From contig NC_065571.1 of assembly GCF_937616625.2 (NCBI RefSeq), positions 25,184,201 to 25,248,200 on the forward strand: a stretch of DNA of 64,000 nt. Direction: 5' to 3'. The notes under the pieces are model-generated. The model saw nothing but the letters and a program-made list of their open reading frames with translations, was not told where the DNA came from and made no database searches. The translations under genes and the position numbers were made by a program. How positions within the stretch are numbered: position 1 is the stretch's first letter; each line of letters begins with the position of its first letter. Origin of the DNA: Mercurialis annua (Eukaryota > Streptophyta > Magnoliopsida > Malpighiales > Euphorbiaceae). Below, piece by piece: positions 26,453 to 38,214 of this stretch.

Positions 26453-28225
26453 CTGAAATTATTAAGCAATAAATCTCAATTCTTAAGTCTGTTATCCTAA
26501 TATGCAGCAATATTATCCTAATATGCAGCAAAGACTGAGGTGGTACTGATACTAATATGTTATCCTAATATGCACAACACTATCCTAATATGTTTTATTC
26601 ATGCCAAACTACCCATGAGTACTATATGCTACTAGAAAAAATAATCCTGGATGACATGATTATTTATAGATTAATTTGATTAGTGGATGAACTGGGTCCA
26701 TCTTCATTCATGTTTTCTAATTTAAACATTTGGCTCCGTTAGCTGAAAGCATTAGTTTCATTTCTCTCATGACTCATAATAATAGCATATACTAACTTAG
26801 TCCCCACCTTGTCATATTATTTAATTACCGTTTTGTTTTATTCAATTAAAACTCACTCAGTTTGCTTGTTGTTTATAACTATCTAATTTAAATGTTGTTA
26901 GAACGGTTTTAACGCAAATTGTCACTTTGTTCCCACCAACTCAAACACCGTCATTAAGTTGAAAGATCAGATGACAAATTGTAAAACAGTCATTTTGTCA
27001 TGCTTAACAATTCTGTAAACTAAGACTCACAAAAGAAAAGACACTTAAATCAGGGGAACTACAGTTATCCGTAAGACTCGCATGAGAGAATGCTTACCGA
27101 TAAATGGATATCCAAAGAGCATTGTTTTCTTTTGCAGTTACAACTGTTTAAATAGCTGAAACATAAGGAAAAGTGAAATTAAAACCGTTCTCTGAGATTA
27201 AATATAAAACCGTTCAAATCGCTGAAATAAAAGGAAAATAATTTGTACATTATAAAATAAGTTGAACCCAATCAAGCCTCACCAATATGGAAAAAAGTAA
27301 ACAAATTATATCTGCTGAAACAATTCTTAGTGAAAGTCTAAAAAATGTTTTTACAATAAGCATGATTTAAATGGGAATGTTAATAATGTAATGCGTTCTA
27401 CTTAGATAAACAATCTTAGCTAAGCAACAAAATGTACATGTGCTACATTTTGTGGTCACTTTCACATCTTGCATCTGTTATAAAAAATAAAATACAATGC
27501 ACCATATCCATTAGAATTTCAATGTCAACTACAAAATACACATTCAAAAACAATGATTTAAACGAAAACATTGAAAATGAAAGACAAATATACAGATTAA
27601 AACCGTTCAAATCGCTTAAACATAAGGGAAACTGAAATTCCTTAATGTGAAAAAGAATGTAATTACCTGAACTTGAAGGAGTTAGGGATTTGTTAAGTTA
27701 GAAATTTGTTTCAATAAGAAAGCGTTCTGCTGCAAATGGTTTAATTTCCATAAGAAAAAAAGTTGTAAAATTTCAGGAATGTACACATGAATAGATGCGA
27801 AATGAACAGAGGAAAGAGGAGACTCACAAGGCGTTCTCTTCTGAACACAGGAAAGAGGTGCTTCAAATTTTCAGTTATCTTCGTTGAGTGCAGCCATAAG
27901 AACTGCACCATAAACATCCTTGCGGTCGGAAGGATTTTTTAAGTTAGGATTCTGCTGTTGTCGACACTGATGAGTAAGGGATTCAGACAAAAATTAGGAA
28001 ATGCTAAGTTAGGATTTGGCTAGAAATTTGTGGATTTGGGGATTTGTTGTTTAGGGGAAGTTGTAATCAATTAGGGTTTTGTAAGTTAGGGGATTTGTTC
28101 AGATTTCTTTTGTTTAGATTAGGGTTTCACGTAGAAGGAGAAGGAGAAGGGTTTTTTTTCCTTCAGATTTGCTTTTGATAAAACCAAAGAAAATGACACA
28201 ATATTTGTATTACTGTCAAAATAAC
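26453..28225. other. CACTA interior without recognisable coding sequence
   Basis: AT-rich sequence between the Transposase_24-like remnant and the right subterminal repeats. No transposase domain was seen on either strand. The open frame at 27432-27635 has no recognisable content. A TATCCTAATATG motif occurs four times between about 26490 and 26595. Minus-strand sequence near 27990-28090 (AAAACCCTAATTG and pyrimidine-rich tracts) looks like a plant leader or promoter region, which fits with the remnant gene being transcribed leftwards; that is only a suggestion. Confidence 0.55.
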
Positions 28226-28570
28226 GCATCCGTCACAAATTCCGTCACAAATTTGTGATGGAATTGTGACGGATATTCACAATTATAAATTTATGACGGA
28301 AGTGTCCATCACAAATATTTGTGATGGACAAATCCTTCATAATTCCGTCATAAATATATGGATTTATGACGGATAATAAATCCGTCACTAAAATCCGTCA
28401 TGAATCCGTCACTCAATCCGTCACCAATATCTTCCTAAAAAATCTCGTGACCATAATAATTTTCCTTCACTAATTCCGTCACAAAAACATAAAACCTTCA
28501 CTAATCTGTCACAAATCCGTCACAAATTTGGGACGGATTTTTCCGTCACAAATTTCCGTCACAAACTGAC
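28226..28570. repeat. CACTA right subterminal repeats
   Basis: Dense CCGTCACAAAT / ATTTGTGACGG motifs in both orientations, mirroring the left end. Spacing is irregular and some copies carry TGATGG or CATCAC variants (C/T decay). Confidence 0.9.
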
Positions 28571-28585
28571 TGTTTTTTAGTAGTG
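28571..28585 (-). repeat. CACTA right terminal inverted repeat
   Basis: TGTTTTTTAGTAGTG, the exact inverted copy of the left terminus, directly followed by the right CCT duplication (28586-28588). Confidence 0.96.
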
Positions 28586-31500
28586 CCTTTATCGATTTAA
28601 GCCAAACATTTACAAACGATACGAAACAAATCTATACATTTCACCTTTTTAGTTATTTAAGCCAAACATTTACATACGTTACGAAACAAATCCAAACGTT
28701 TCCCCTTTTTAGCGATTTAAGCCAAATGTTTACAAACGTTATGAAACAAATCCAAACGTTTTGCCTTTTTAGCGATTTAAGCCAAACGTTTACAAACGTT
28801 ACGAAACAAATCCAAACGTTTCACCTTTTTAGCGATTTAAGCCAAATGTTAACAAACGTTGCGAAACAAAACCAAACGTTTAAAATGTTACGAAATAAAT
28901 CCAAACGTTTTATATTTTTAGCGATTTAAGCCAAACCTTTACAAAAGTTACGAAACAAAACAAAGCATTTAACCTTTTTAGCAATATAAGCCAAATGTTT
29001 ACAAACGTTACGAAACAAAACCAAGCGTTTCACCTTTTTAGCAATTTAAGACAAATGTTTACAAAAGTGACGAAAAAAATCCAAACATTTCCCCTTTTTA
29101 GCGATATAAGCCAGACGTTTACAAAGGTTATGAAACAATTCCAAATGTTTCACCTTTTTAGCAATTTAAGCCATACGTTTACAAACGTTATGAAACAAAT
29201 CAAAGCATTTTACCTTTTTAGCAATATAAGCAAAATGTTTACAAACGTTACAAAACAAATTCAAGCGTTTCACCCTTTTAGAAATTTAAGCCAAATGTTT
29301 ACAAACGTTATGAAACAAATCCAAACGTTTCACCTTTTTAGCGATTTATGTCCAATGTTTACAAATGTTACGGAACAAATACAAACGTTCCACCTTTTTA
29401 GCGATTGAAGCCAAACGTTTACAAACGTTGCGAAACAAATCCATACGTTTCGCATTTTTAGCAATTTAAGCCAAACGTTTACAAACGCTACGAAACAAAA
29501 ACCAAGTGTTTCACCTTTTAAGCAATTTAAGCAAACGTTTACAAACGTAGCGAAACGATTCCAAGCGTTTCAACTTTTTTGTAATTTAAGCGAAACGTTT
29601 AAAAATGTTACAAAACTCATCCAAGCGTTTCACATTTTTTGCAAATTAAGCCAAACGTTTACAAACGCCCCAAAATAGATCCAAGCGTTTCACCTTTTTA
29701 GTAATTTAAGCCAAACGTTTTAAAACGTTACAAAACTAATTCAAGCATTTCACCTTTTTAGCAAATTAAGCCAAATGTTTACAAACGTTATGAAACAAAT
29801 CCAAGCGTTTCGCCTTTTTAGAAATTCAACCCAAACGTTTACAAATGTTTCGAAACAAATCCAAACGTTTTACATTTTTAGCGATATAAGCCAACATTTA
29901 TAAACGGTACGAAACAAATCCAAACGTTTCAACTTTTTAGCGATTTAAGCCAAACATTTATAAACGCTACGAAACAAATCCAAACGTTTCGCCTTTTTAG
30001 CAATTTAAGCCAAACGTTTACAAACTTTACGAAACAAATCTAAGCGTTTCTCCCTTTTAGCAATTTTAGCCAAAAGTTTACAAATGTTACGAAACAAATC
30101 AAAGAGTTTCACCTTTTTAGCAAATTAAACGTTTACAAAGGTTACGAAACAAATCCAAACGTTTCACCTTTTTAGCGATTTAAGCCAAACGTTTACAAAC
30201 GATACGAAACAAATCTAAACGTTTCCCCTTTTTAGCGATTTAAACCAAACGTTTACAAACGTTACGAAACAAATCCAAATGTTTCACCTTTTTAACGATT
30301 TAAGCCTAATCTTTACAAACAATATGAAACAAATCGAGACGTTTCGCCTTTATAGAGATTTAAGCCAAACGTTACGAAACAAATCCAAACGTTTCACCTT
30401 TTAAGAGATTTAAGCCAAACGTTTACAAACGTTATGAAACAAAACCAAACGTTTAAAACGTTACGAAACAAATCCAAACGTTTTACATTTTTAGCGATTT
30501 ATGCCAAACCTTTAGAAAAGTTACCAAACAAAACCAAGTATTTCACCTTTTTAACAATTTAAGCGAAATGTTTACAAACGTTACAAAACTAATCCAAGTG
30601 TTTCACCTTTTTAGCGATTTAAGCCAAACGTTTACAAACGTTACGAAACAAATCCACACGCTTCTCCTTTTTAGCAATTTAAGCCAAAGGATTACAAACG
30701 TTACGAAACAAATCAAAGCGTTTCACCTTTTTAGCAAATTAAGCCAAACGTTTACAAAGGTTACGAAACAAATCCAAACATTTCACCTTTTTAGCGATTT
30801 AAGCCAAACGTTTACAAACGATACGAAACAAATCTAAACGTTTCACCTTTTTAGCGATTTAAGCATAACGATTACAAACGTTACGAAACAAATCCAAATG
30901 TTTCACCGTTTTAATGATTTAAGCCAAATATTTACAAACGATATGAAACAAATCCAAACGTTTCGCCTTTATAGCGCGTTAAGCCAAACATTTACAAAAG
31001 TGACGACACAAATCCAAACTTTTCACCTTTTTAGCGATTTAAGCCAAACGTTTACAAACGATACGAAACAAATCTTAACCTTTCACATTTTTAGGGATTT
31101 AAGCCAAAAGTTTACAAACGATACGAAACAAATCCAAATGTTTCACCTTTTTAACGATTTAAGCCAAATGTTTACAAACGATATGAAACAAATCCAGACG
31201 TTTCGTCTTTGTAGCAATTTAAGCCAAACGTTTACAAACGTTACGAAAAAAATCCAAACTTTTCACTTTTTTAGAGATTTAAGCCAAACGTTTACAAATG
31301 TTACGAAACAAAACCAAACGTTTAAAACATTACGAAACAAATCCAAACGTTTTCCATTTTTAGCAATTTATGCCAAACCTTTAGAAAAGTTACCAAACAA
31401 AACTAAGTATTTCACCTTTTTAGCAATTTAAGCCAAATGTTTAAAAACGTTACAAACTAATCCAAGCGTTTCACCTTTTTAGCGATTTAAGCCAAACGTT

Positions 31501-34500
31501 TACAAACGTTACGAAACAAATCCAAGCATTTCTCCTTTTTAGCAATTTAAGCCTAAGGATTACAAACGTTACGAAACAAATCAAAGCGTTTCACATTTTT
31601 AGCAAATTAAGCCAAACGTTTACAAAGGTTACGAAACAAATCCAAACATTTCCCCTATTTAGCGATTTAAGTCAAACGTTTACAAACGATATGAAACAAA
31701 TTTAAACGTTTCACCTTTTTAGCGATTTAAGCCAAACGTTACGAAACAAATCCAAATGTTTCACCGTTTTAATGATTTAAGCCAAATATTTACAAACGAT
31801 ATGAAACAAATCTAAACGTTTTGCCTTTATAGAGATTTAAGCCAAACGTTTACAAAAGTTACGAAACAAATCCAAACGTTTCACCTTTTTAGCAATTTAA
31901 GCCAAACGTTTACAAACGTTACGAAACAAAACCAATCGTTTTAAACGTTACGAAACAAAACCAAACGTTTTATATTTTTTGCAATTTAAGCCAATTCTTT
32001 ACAAACGTTTCAAACCAAAACCAAGCATTTCACCTTTTTAGCAATTTAAGCCAAATGTTTACAAACGTTTCGAAAGTGATCTAAGCGTTTCACCTTTTTA
32101 GCAATTTAAGCCAAATGTTTACGAACGTTACGAAACAAATCCAAACATTTTACCTTTTTAAACATTTACAAATGTATGAAACAAATCCAAACGTTTCACC
32201 TTTTTTGAGATTTAAGCCAAACGTTTACAAAGGTTACGAAACAAATCCAAGCGTTTCATCCTTCTAGCAATTTAAGCCAAACGTTTGCAAACCTTACGAA
32301 ACAAATCCAAGCGTTTCACCTTTTTAGCAATTTAAGCAAAACGTTTACAAACGTTACAAAACAAATCCAAGCGTTTCTCCTTTTTAGAAATTCAGGCCAA
32401 ACATATACAAACGTTACGAAACAAATCAAAATGTTTCACGTTTTTAGCAATTTAAGCCAAATATTTACAAATATTACGAAACAAATCTAAACGTTTCACC
32501 TTTTTAGCGATTTAAGCCAAACATTTACAATGGTTATGAAACAAATCCAAATGTTTCACCTTTTAAAAAATTTAAGCCATATGTTTACAAACATTAAGAA
32601 ACAAATCAAAGAGTTTCACCTTTTTAGCAATTTAAGCCAAACGTTTACAAATGTTCCGAAACAAATCCAAGTGTTTCACCTTTTCAGCAATTTAAGCCAA
32701 ACGTTTACAAAGGTTACGAAACAAATCTATATGTTTCCCCTTTTTCGCGATTTAAGCCAAACGTTTACAAACGCTACGAAACAAAACCAAAAGTTAAAAA
32801 CATTACGAAACAAATCCATACGTTTCACATTTTTAGTGTTTTAAGCCAAACCTTTACAAACGTTACGAAACAAATCCAAACGTTTCACATTTTTTGAAAT
32901 ATAAGCCAAACGTTTACAAATGTTACGAAACAAATCCAAGCGTTTCATCTTTTTTGCAATTTAAGCCAAACGTTTACTAACGTTCAAAAATTAATCCAAG
33001 CGTTTCACCTTTTTAGTAATTTAAGCCAAACGTTTAAAAACTTTGCAAAACTAATCCAAGCGTTTCACCTTTTTAGCAAATTAAGCCAAACGTTTACAAA
33101 CTTTACGAAACAAATCCAAGCATTTCACCTTTTTAGCGAAATAAGCAAAATTTTATAAACGGTACGAAACAAATCCAAATGTTTCACGTTTTTAGCGATT
33201 TAAACCAAACATTGATAAACGATACGAAATAAATCCAATCGTTTCACCTTTTTAGCGATTTAAGTCAAACGTTAACAAATGTTATGAAACAAATCCAAGC
33301 GTTTCTCCTATATAGCAAACGAAACAAATCAAAGCGTTTCACCTTTTTAGCAAATTAAGCCAACCATTTACAAAGGTTACGAAACAAATCCAAACGTTTA
33401 ACCTTTTTAGAGATTTAAGCCAAACATTTACAAACGATACGAAACAAATCTAGACGTTTCACCTTTTTACTGATTTAAGCCAAACGTTTACAAACATTAC
33501 GAAACAAATCCAAACGTTTCGCCTTTTTAGCGATATAAGCCAAATGTTTACAAATGTTGTGAAACAAATCCAAACGTTTCGCCTTTATAGCAATATAAGC
33601 CAAACGTTTATAAACGTTACGAAACAAATCCAAACGTTTTACATTTTCAGCGATTTAAGCCAAACGTTTACAAACGTTACGAAGCAAAAAAAACGTTTAA
33701 AACGTTACGAAACAAATCCAAACGTTTTACATTTTTAGTGATTTAAGCCAAACCTTTACAAACCTTACGAAACAAAACATCGCATTTCACCTTTTTAGCA
33801 ATTTAAGCCAAATGTTTACAAACGTTACAAAACAAAACCAAATGTTTCACCGTTTTAGAAATTTAAGACAAATGTTTACAAACGTTACGAAAAAAATCCA
33901 AACGTTTCACCTTTTTAACGATATAAGCAAAACGTTTACAAAGGTTATGAAACAAATCAAAATATTTCACCTTTTTAGCAATTTAACGCATATGTTTGCA
34001 AACGTTACGAAACAAATCAAACCATTTTACCTTTTTAGCAATTTAAGCCAAATGTTTACAAACGTTACGAAACAAATTCACGCGTTTCACCTTTTTAGAA
34101 ATTTAAACCAAACGTTTACAAACGTTACGAAACAACTCCAAACGTTTCACCTTTTTAACAATTTATGTCAAACGTTTACAAACGTTACGAAACAAATCCA
34201 AACGTTTCACAATTTTAGCAATTTAAGCCAAACGTTTGCAAACGTTATGAAACCAAAACCAAGCGTTTTCACATTTTATGCAATTTAAGCAAACGTTTAC
34301 AAACGTAGCGAAACAAATCTAAGCGTTTCACCTTTTTAGAAATAGAAGCCAAACGTTTACAAACGTTACGAAACAAATCCAAGCGTTTCACCTTGTTAGC
34401 AATTTAAGCCAAACATTTACAAACTTTACGAAACAAATCCAAGCGTTTCACCTTTTTAGCAATATAAGCCAAACGTTTACAAACATTATGAAACAAATCA

Positions 34501-35569
34501 AAACATTTTACCTTTTTAGCGATTTAAGCCAAACGTTTACAAACGCTACGAAACAAATCCAAACGTTTCCTATTTTTAGCTATTTAAGCCAAACGTTTAC
34601 AAACGTTACGAAACAAATCCAAGCGTTTCACCTTTTTAGCAATTTAAGCCAAACGTTTATAAACGTTACAAAACAAATCCAAGCGTTTCGCACTTTTAGA
34701 AATTTAAGGGAAACGTTTACAAAAGTTACGAAAAAGATCCAAACGTTTCACCTTTTTAGAGATTTATGTCGAACGTTTACAAACGTTACGAAACAAAACC
34801 AAACGTTTCACCTTTTTAGTAATTTTTGCCAAACGTTTACAAATGTTACTAAACAAATTCAAATGTTTCCCCACATTAGCGATTTAAGCCAAACGTTTTA
34901 AACTTTACGAATCAAATCCAAACATTTTACCTTTTTAGCGATTTAAGCCAAACGTTTATAAACGTTATGACACAAATCCAAACGTTTCACATTTAAAGCG
35001 ATTTAAGCCAAACGTTTACAAACATTAAGAAACAAAACCAAGCGTTTCACCTTTTTAAAATTTTAAGCCAAACATTTATAAACATTACAAACAAATTCAA
35101 GCGTTTCACCATTTTAGCGATTTAAGCCAAACTACAAAGGTTATGAAACAAATCCAAATGTTTCACCTATTTAGCAATTTAAGCCTTATGTTTACAAACG
35201 TTACGAAACAAATCAAAGCGTTTTACCTTTTTTAGAAATTGAAGCCAAACGTTTACAAACGTTACAAAACAAATTCAAGGTTTTCACCTTTTAGCAATTT
35301 AAGCGAAAACGTTTACAAACGCTATGAAACAAATCCAAGCGTTTCACCTTTTTAGCAATTTAAGCGAATGTTTACAAACGCTACGAAACAGATCAAAACG
35401 TTTCACCTTTTTAGCGATTTAAGCCGAACGTTTACAAACGTTATGAAACAAAACCAAACATTTCCCCTTTTTAGCAATTTAAGCGAAACGTTTACAAAAT
35501 TTACGAAACATATACAAACGTTTCACCTTTTTTACTATTTAAGCCGAACATTTACGAACGTTACCAAAC
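28586..35569. repeat. 60-bp satellite array, block 3
   Basis: Satellite resumes in phase after the CACTA element, completing the split ~1.05-kb unit (to about 29480). It then runs as diverged monomers with an 868-bp duplication (30426-31990). A stretch at about 32200-32850 resembles the early part of the 3026-bp unit (about 10060-10840). Open frames of up to 177 codons are repeat by-products. The block ends at the left LTR of the 9.5-kb retrotransposon with ...GTTACCAAAC. Confidence 0.97.
30426..31990. repeat. 868-bp tandem duplication within satellite
   Basis: Distinctive monomers recur 868 bp apart: AAGCCAAAGGATTAC at 30681 and AAGCCTAAGGATTAC at 31549, and a short AAACGTTTAAAACG monomer followed by ATGCCAAACCTTTAGAAAAG near 30490 and 31370. 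The copies have diverged by scattered substitutions and small indels, more than the 3026-bp copies have. Edges are approximate. Confidence 0.8.
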
Positions 35570-38198
35570 TGTAATACCCCAAAATATTTAAGTATTTAAT
35601 TGGACCACGTGTCCAGTGTTGCATCGCCGGAGTAGCGATATCGGAAGGATTTCCGAGAAATTAAGATAAGTATAAAACTTTAGCAGGACGGTTTTGAAAA
35701 AGATTATTGCGAGGAATTTAATATTATATTTCAATTCTAAAGTTGGAATTGGAATTAGAAAAGAAAAATGTTAAGAAAGTCGCAAAATAAAGTACATGGA
35801 CTAAAATGGTAATTTAACCATATAAGACCCGAAGGGATATTATTTCGCCAAAGCCCGCGAAATATTTTATAGTATATGTGGTAAAAGTTTCGGGTCAATC
35901 AGAGACCTTTTAAAATTTGGATGCGGATGCGTTTTGGGCTAAATTGTCACTTTTGAGAAATTTAAGGGCTAAAGTGTAAATTAGCCAATTAAGTCTCGAG
36001 AATAGTAATTAAAAGATTTTGACGGAAAATAATAATATTGAGTTAATATTATTTATATGAATATAAATAATACGTATCGACTCGAATTAAAAGGATAATT
36101 TAACCGTTTGGTTAAATTAGAAAGTTTAAAAGAGAAATGGTTTAAGTTAAAGAAATGAAGGATCAAAATGGACAATTAGCCAAGATATATATGATAACTT
36201 TCCTTAAGAATAAAGAAAGGAAGTGATGATCAGAGGAAGCGAGAGAGTTACAGAAGCTTTCAACAATCGATTACGATTCGTCGCCGTTTCGCCGTTTCTC
36301 GTCCAAATCGCGAGTTCTTTATATCGATTCATTCAGAATTCGATTCTCTATCATCGCTAAGCTTCAAATCAAGGTAAGCTTGACGTTTTTATTATGAGAA
36401 TTGATAAATAAGGGTTATTTCGTTTTAACGAATTAAACGAATCGTAATCGCGTTTCTACTGGCGTTTTTGATGATATTTGAGATGGTTATTAATGGAAAT
36501 CGTGCTAGAATCGACTATGGATGTTTAAGCACGTCGGAATTGGCCCGGGGAATGAACCCCGGGGCTGCACATCGGCAGCCGTTTGCTGCACGAACGTGCA
36601 GTACACGTTCGTGTAGCATACTGCACGAACGTGTAGCACACGTTCGTGTAGTACACTGCACGAACGTGGAGCACACGAACGTGCAGTACACTGCTGCACG
36701 AACGTGCAGTCCTTCGCCGAGTGAGGAATCCTTATTTGGGCTTTCTGGGCCCTGACGCGACGCAGAAACTCGATTTCAAACAATTTCAAGTCGTGTAATC
36801 AATCGTGATTCGATTGAATATCAAAACGTAAACTAGGACGTTTAAAAGAGAAGTGTGATTAAGAGATTATCAAAGTTAAGAATCGTATTTGAAATACGAT
36901 TATGTTAACCTAAGTTTATAACTTAGGGTTTTGATACTAAATCAACGTTTATGAACTAAACGTATAGGTAACTCGATTAAGTAACTGACGTTCCGACAAG
37001 CTATCAAGCCAGTCAGCGGGAGTGGATATGTGATTGGACAATGCATGGAGCTTACGCTTGCGGGATTATAATAGTGCAGTTTTGGATAGCGGTCACTGTG
37101 AGTTGCACTTTACTTTCGTGTATTATATATTAAAGTTATTTTATATAGATATATATACTGTTTATACGCATCGCATTACATATAATTGATTGAAATGTTA
37201 TATGTATACTTAATTTCTATATACGAGAACTAGTATGCGATCCGAAGAAACTAGCTACCTATTGGGTGTCAATAGGCTGTGTGATCACCAGTATCGAGTC
37301 AGTCTAGTATGTTTGCATTGAGAAATGACTTGACACAGCTGGGAGCTGTTGATGAATATGAATTTTACGATTGGGTATATGATTTCGATACGAGAGTGAA
37401 CTCGTCTACGGTGTAGCCTGGAAGTCCCCGTATCTAGTGGCTGGGCCACCAGCGAGTTGGACTCGCAATTGATATTTACGATTGGGTTGAATGATATATG
37501 ATTATTCGAGAGATGTGTCGCATGCTAGGATATTAGTTTCGTACGGATCAAATACCTGTTTATATGTTTTATATTATGGTTTTCTTAAGATGCGATGTTA
37601 TATTTTTATATTAATACTGTTAGTAACTTGCAAGCTCACTCAGTATTTTCCAAAATACTGACCCCCTCACAGTGTTTCCTTTCAGGTGACCGGAGTCGGA
37701 TCAGACAGACCATCTCCTTTGTGTCGGCAACCTTTTGGCTTACACAAAGTGCGAGTTTTTATAGAACTGCAGTAGTCAGTAGGTGTCAGTATAAGATTTA
37801 TGATTTAATTTCAAACGGTATTTGGAAAGTAAACTCTGATATAATTTTATAGATAAGTTGTTTATAAAGATGACGTTTTATCCGTTTGAATTTTGTACCA
37901 ATTGCCTTGAGAGGAATTGGTTATGATTATGACTAGAAACAGGGCGGTGCTGGATATGATATATCGCTCGGTAAGACCCTGGTTTCTAAGAATTGTGTTG
38001 CGAACATTTCCAGGAAAGGAAGGCGATATTTTGATATTTGAATTATATTACTTAAGAAAGATTTCTGAAAACGTATTATATATAATAAGATGTTTTATTC
38101 GCGAAAAATTTATAATGGTTTTAGGCTTGCTACGGGTTCCGGAGCTACCACTCCTGTTCCCTAGCGCCGGTCGCGGCTCAATAATTTGGGTCGTGACA
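35570..38198 (+). repeat. 5' LTR (2.63 kb)
   Basis: Starts TGTAATACCCC and ends TTTGGGTCGTGACA, so the termini form a short imperfect inverted pair (TGT...ACA). It is near-identical to 42363-45061. It contains the 35-bp hairpin minisatellite (36586-36709) and an AT-rich TATATAT stretch near 37125-37160 that could be a promoter region. The end is uncertain by 3-4 bases, because ATTG follows both LTRs. Open frames at 36468-36755, 37595-37852 and 37917-38225 are duplicated in the 3' LTR and have no recognisable product. Confidence 0.92.
36586..36709. repeat. 35-bp hairpin minisatellite in 5' LTR
   Basis: About 3.5 units alternating CTGCACGAACGTGCAG (7-bp stem, two-base loop) with ACACGTTCGTGT-type segments. 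Just upstream (36544-36564) is a GC-only inverted repeat, CCCGGGG then AATGAA then CCCCGGG. The array is two units (70 bp) shorter than in the 3' LTR. Confidence 0.93.
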
Positions 38199-38202
38199 AT
38201 TG

Positions 38203-38214
38203 TGGTATCAGAGC
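38203..38214 (+). promoter_or_regulatory. Primer-binding site, initiator tRNA-Met
   Basis: TGGTATCAGAGC lies 4 bp after the TG...CA-defined LTR end. This is the standard plant Ty1/copia and Ty3/gypsy minus-strand primer site, complementary to the 3' end of initiator methionine tRNA. Confidence 0.95.

Larger units (their letters stand above)
24026..28585. mobile_element. Non-autonomous CACTA (En/Spm-type) DNA transposon
   Basis: This is a 4560-bp element with perfect 15-bp terminal inverted repeats (CACTACTAAAAAACA) and a CCT target duplication. Both ends carry many short subterminal copies of TTTGTGACGGA in both orientations, the typical layout for transposase-binding repeats in this superfamily. 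The interior holds a decayed minus-strand gene resembling plant Transposase_24 (Ptta/En/Spm) proteins, 24613-26452. No TNP2-like catalytic transposase was recognised, so any movement would have needed an enzyme supplied in trans. It sits inside a satellite higher-order repeat. Confidence 0.95.

Noticed and set aside
27432..27635. 67-codon frame in the CACTA interior
   Set aside because: AT-rich, unrecognisable, and opposite in strand to the transposase-like remnant.
36505..36789. Cys/Arg-rich frames across the LTR minisatellite on both strands (also 43298-43652)
   Set aside because: They are translations of a 35-bp hairpin repeat and change length with unit number.
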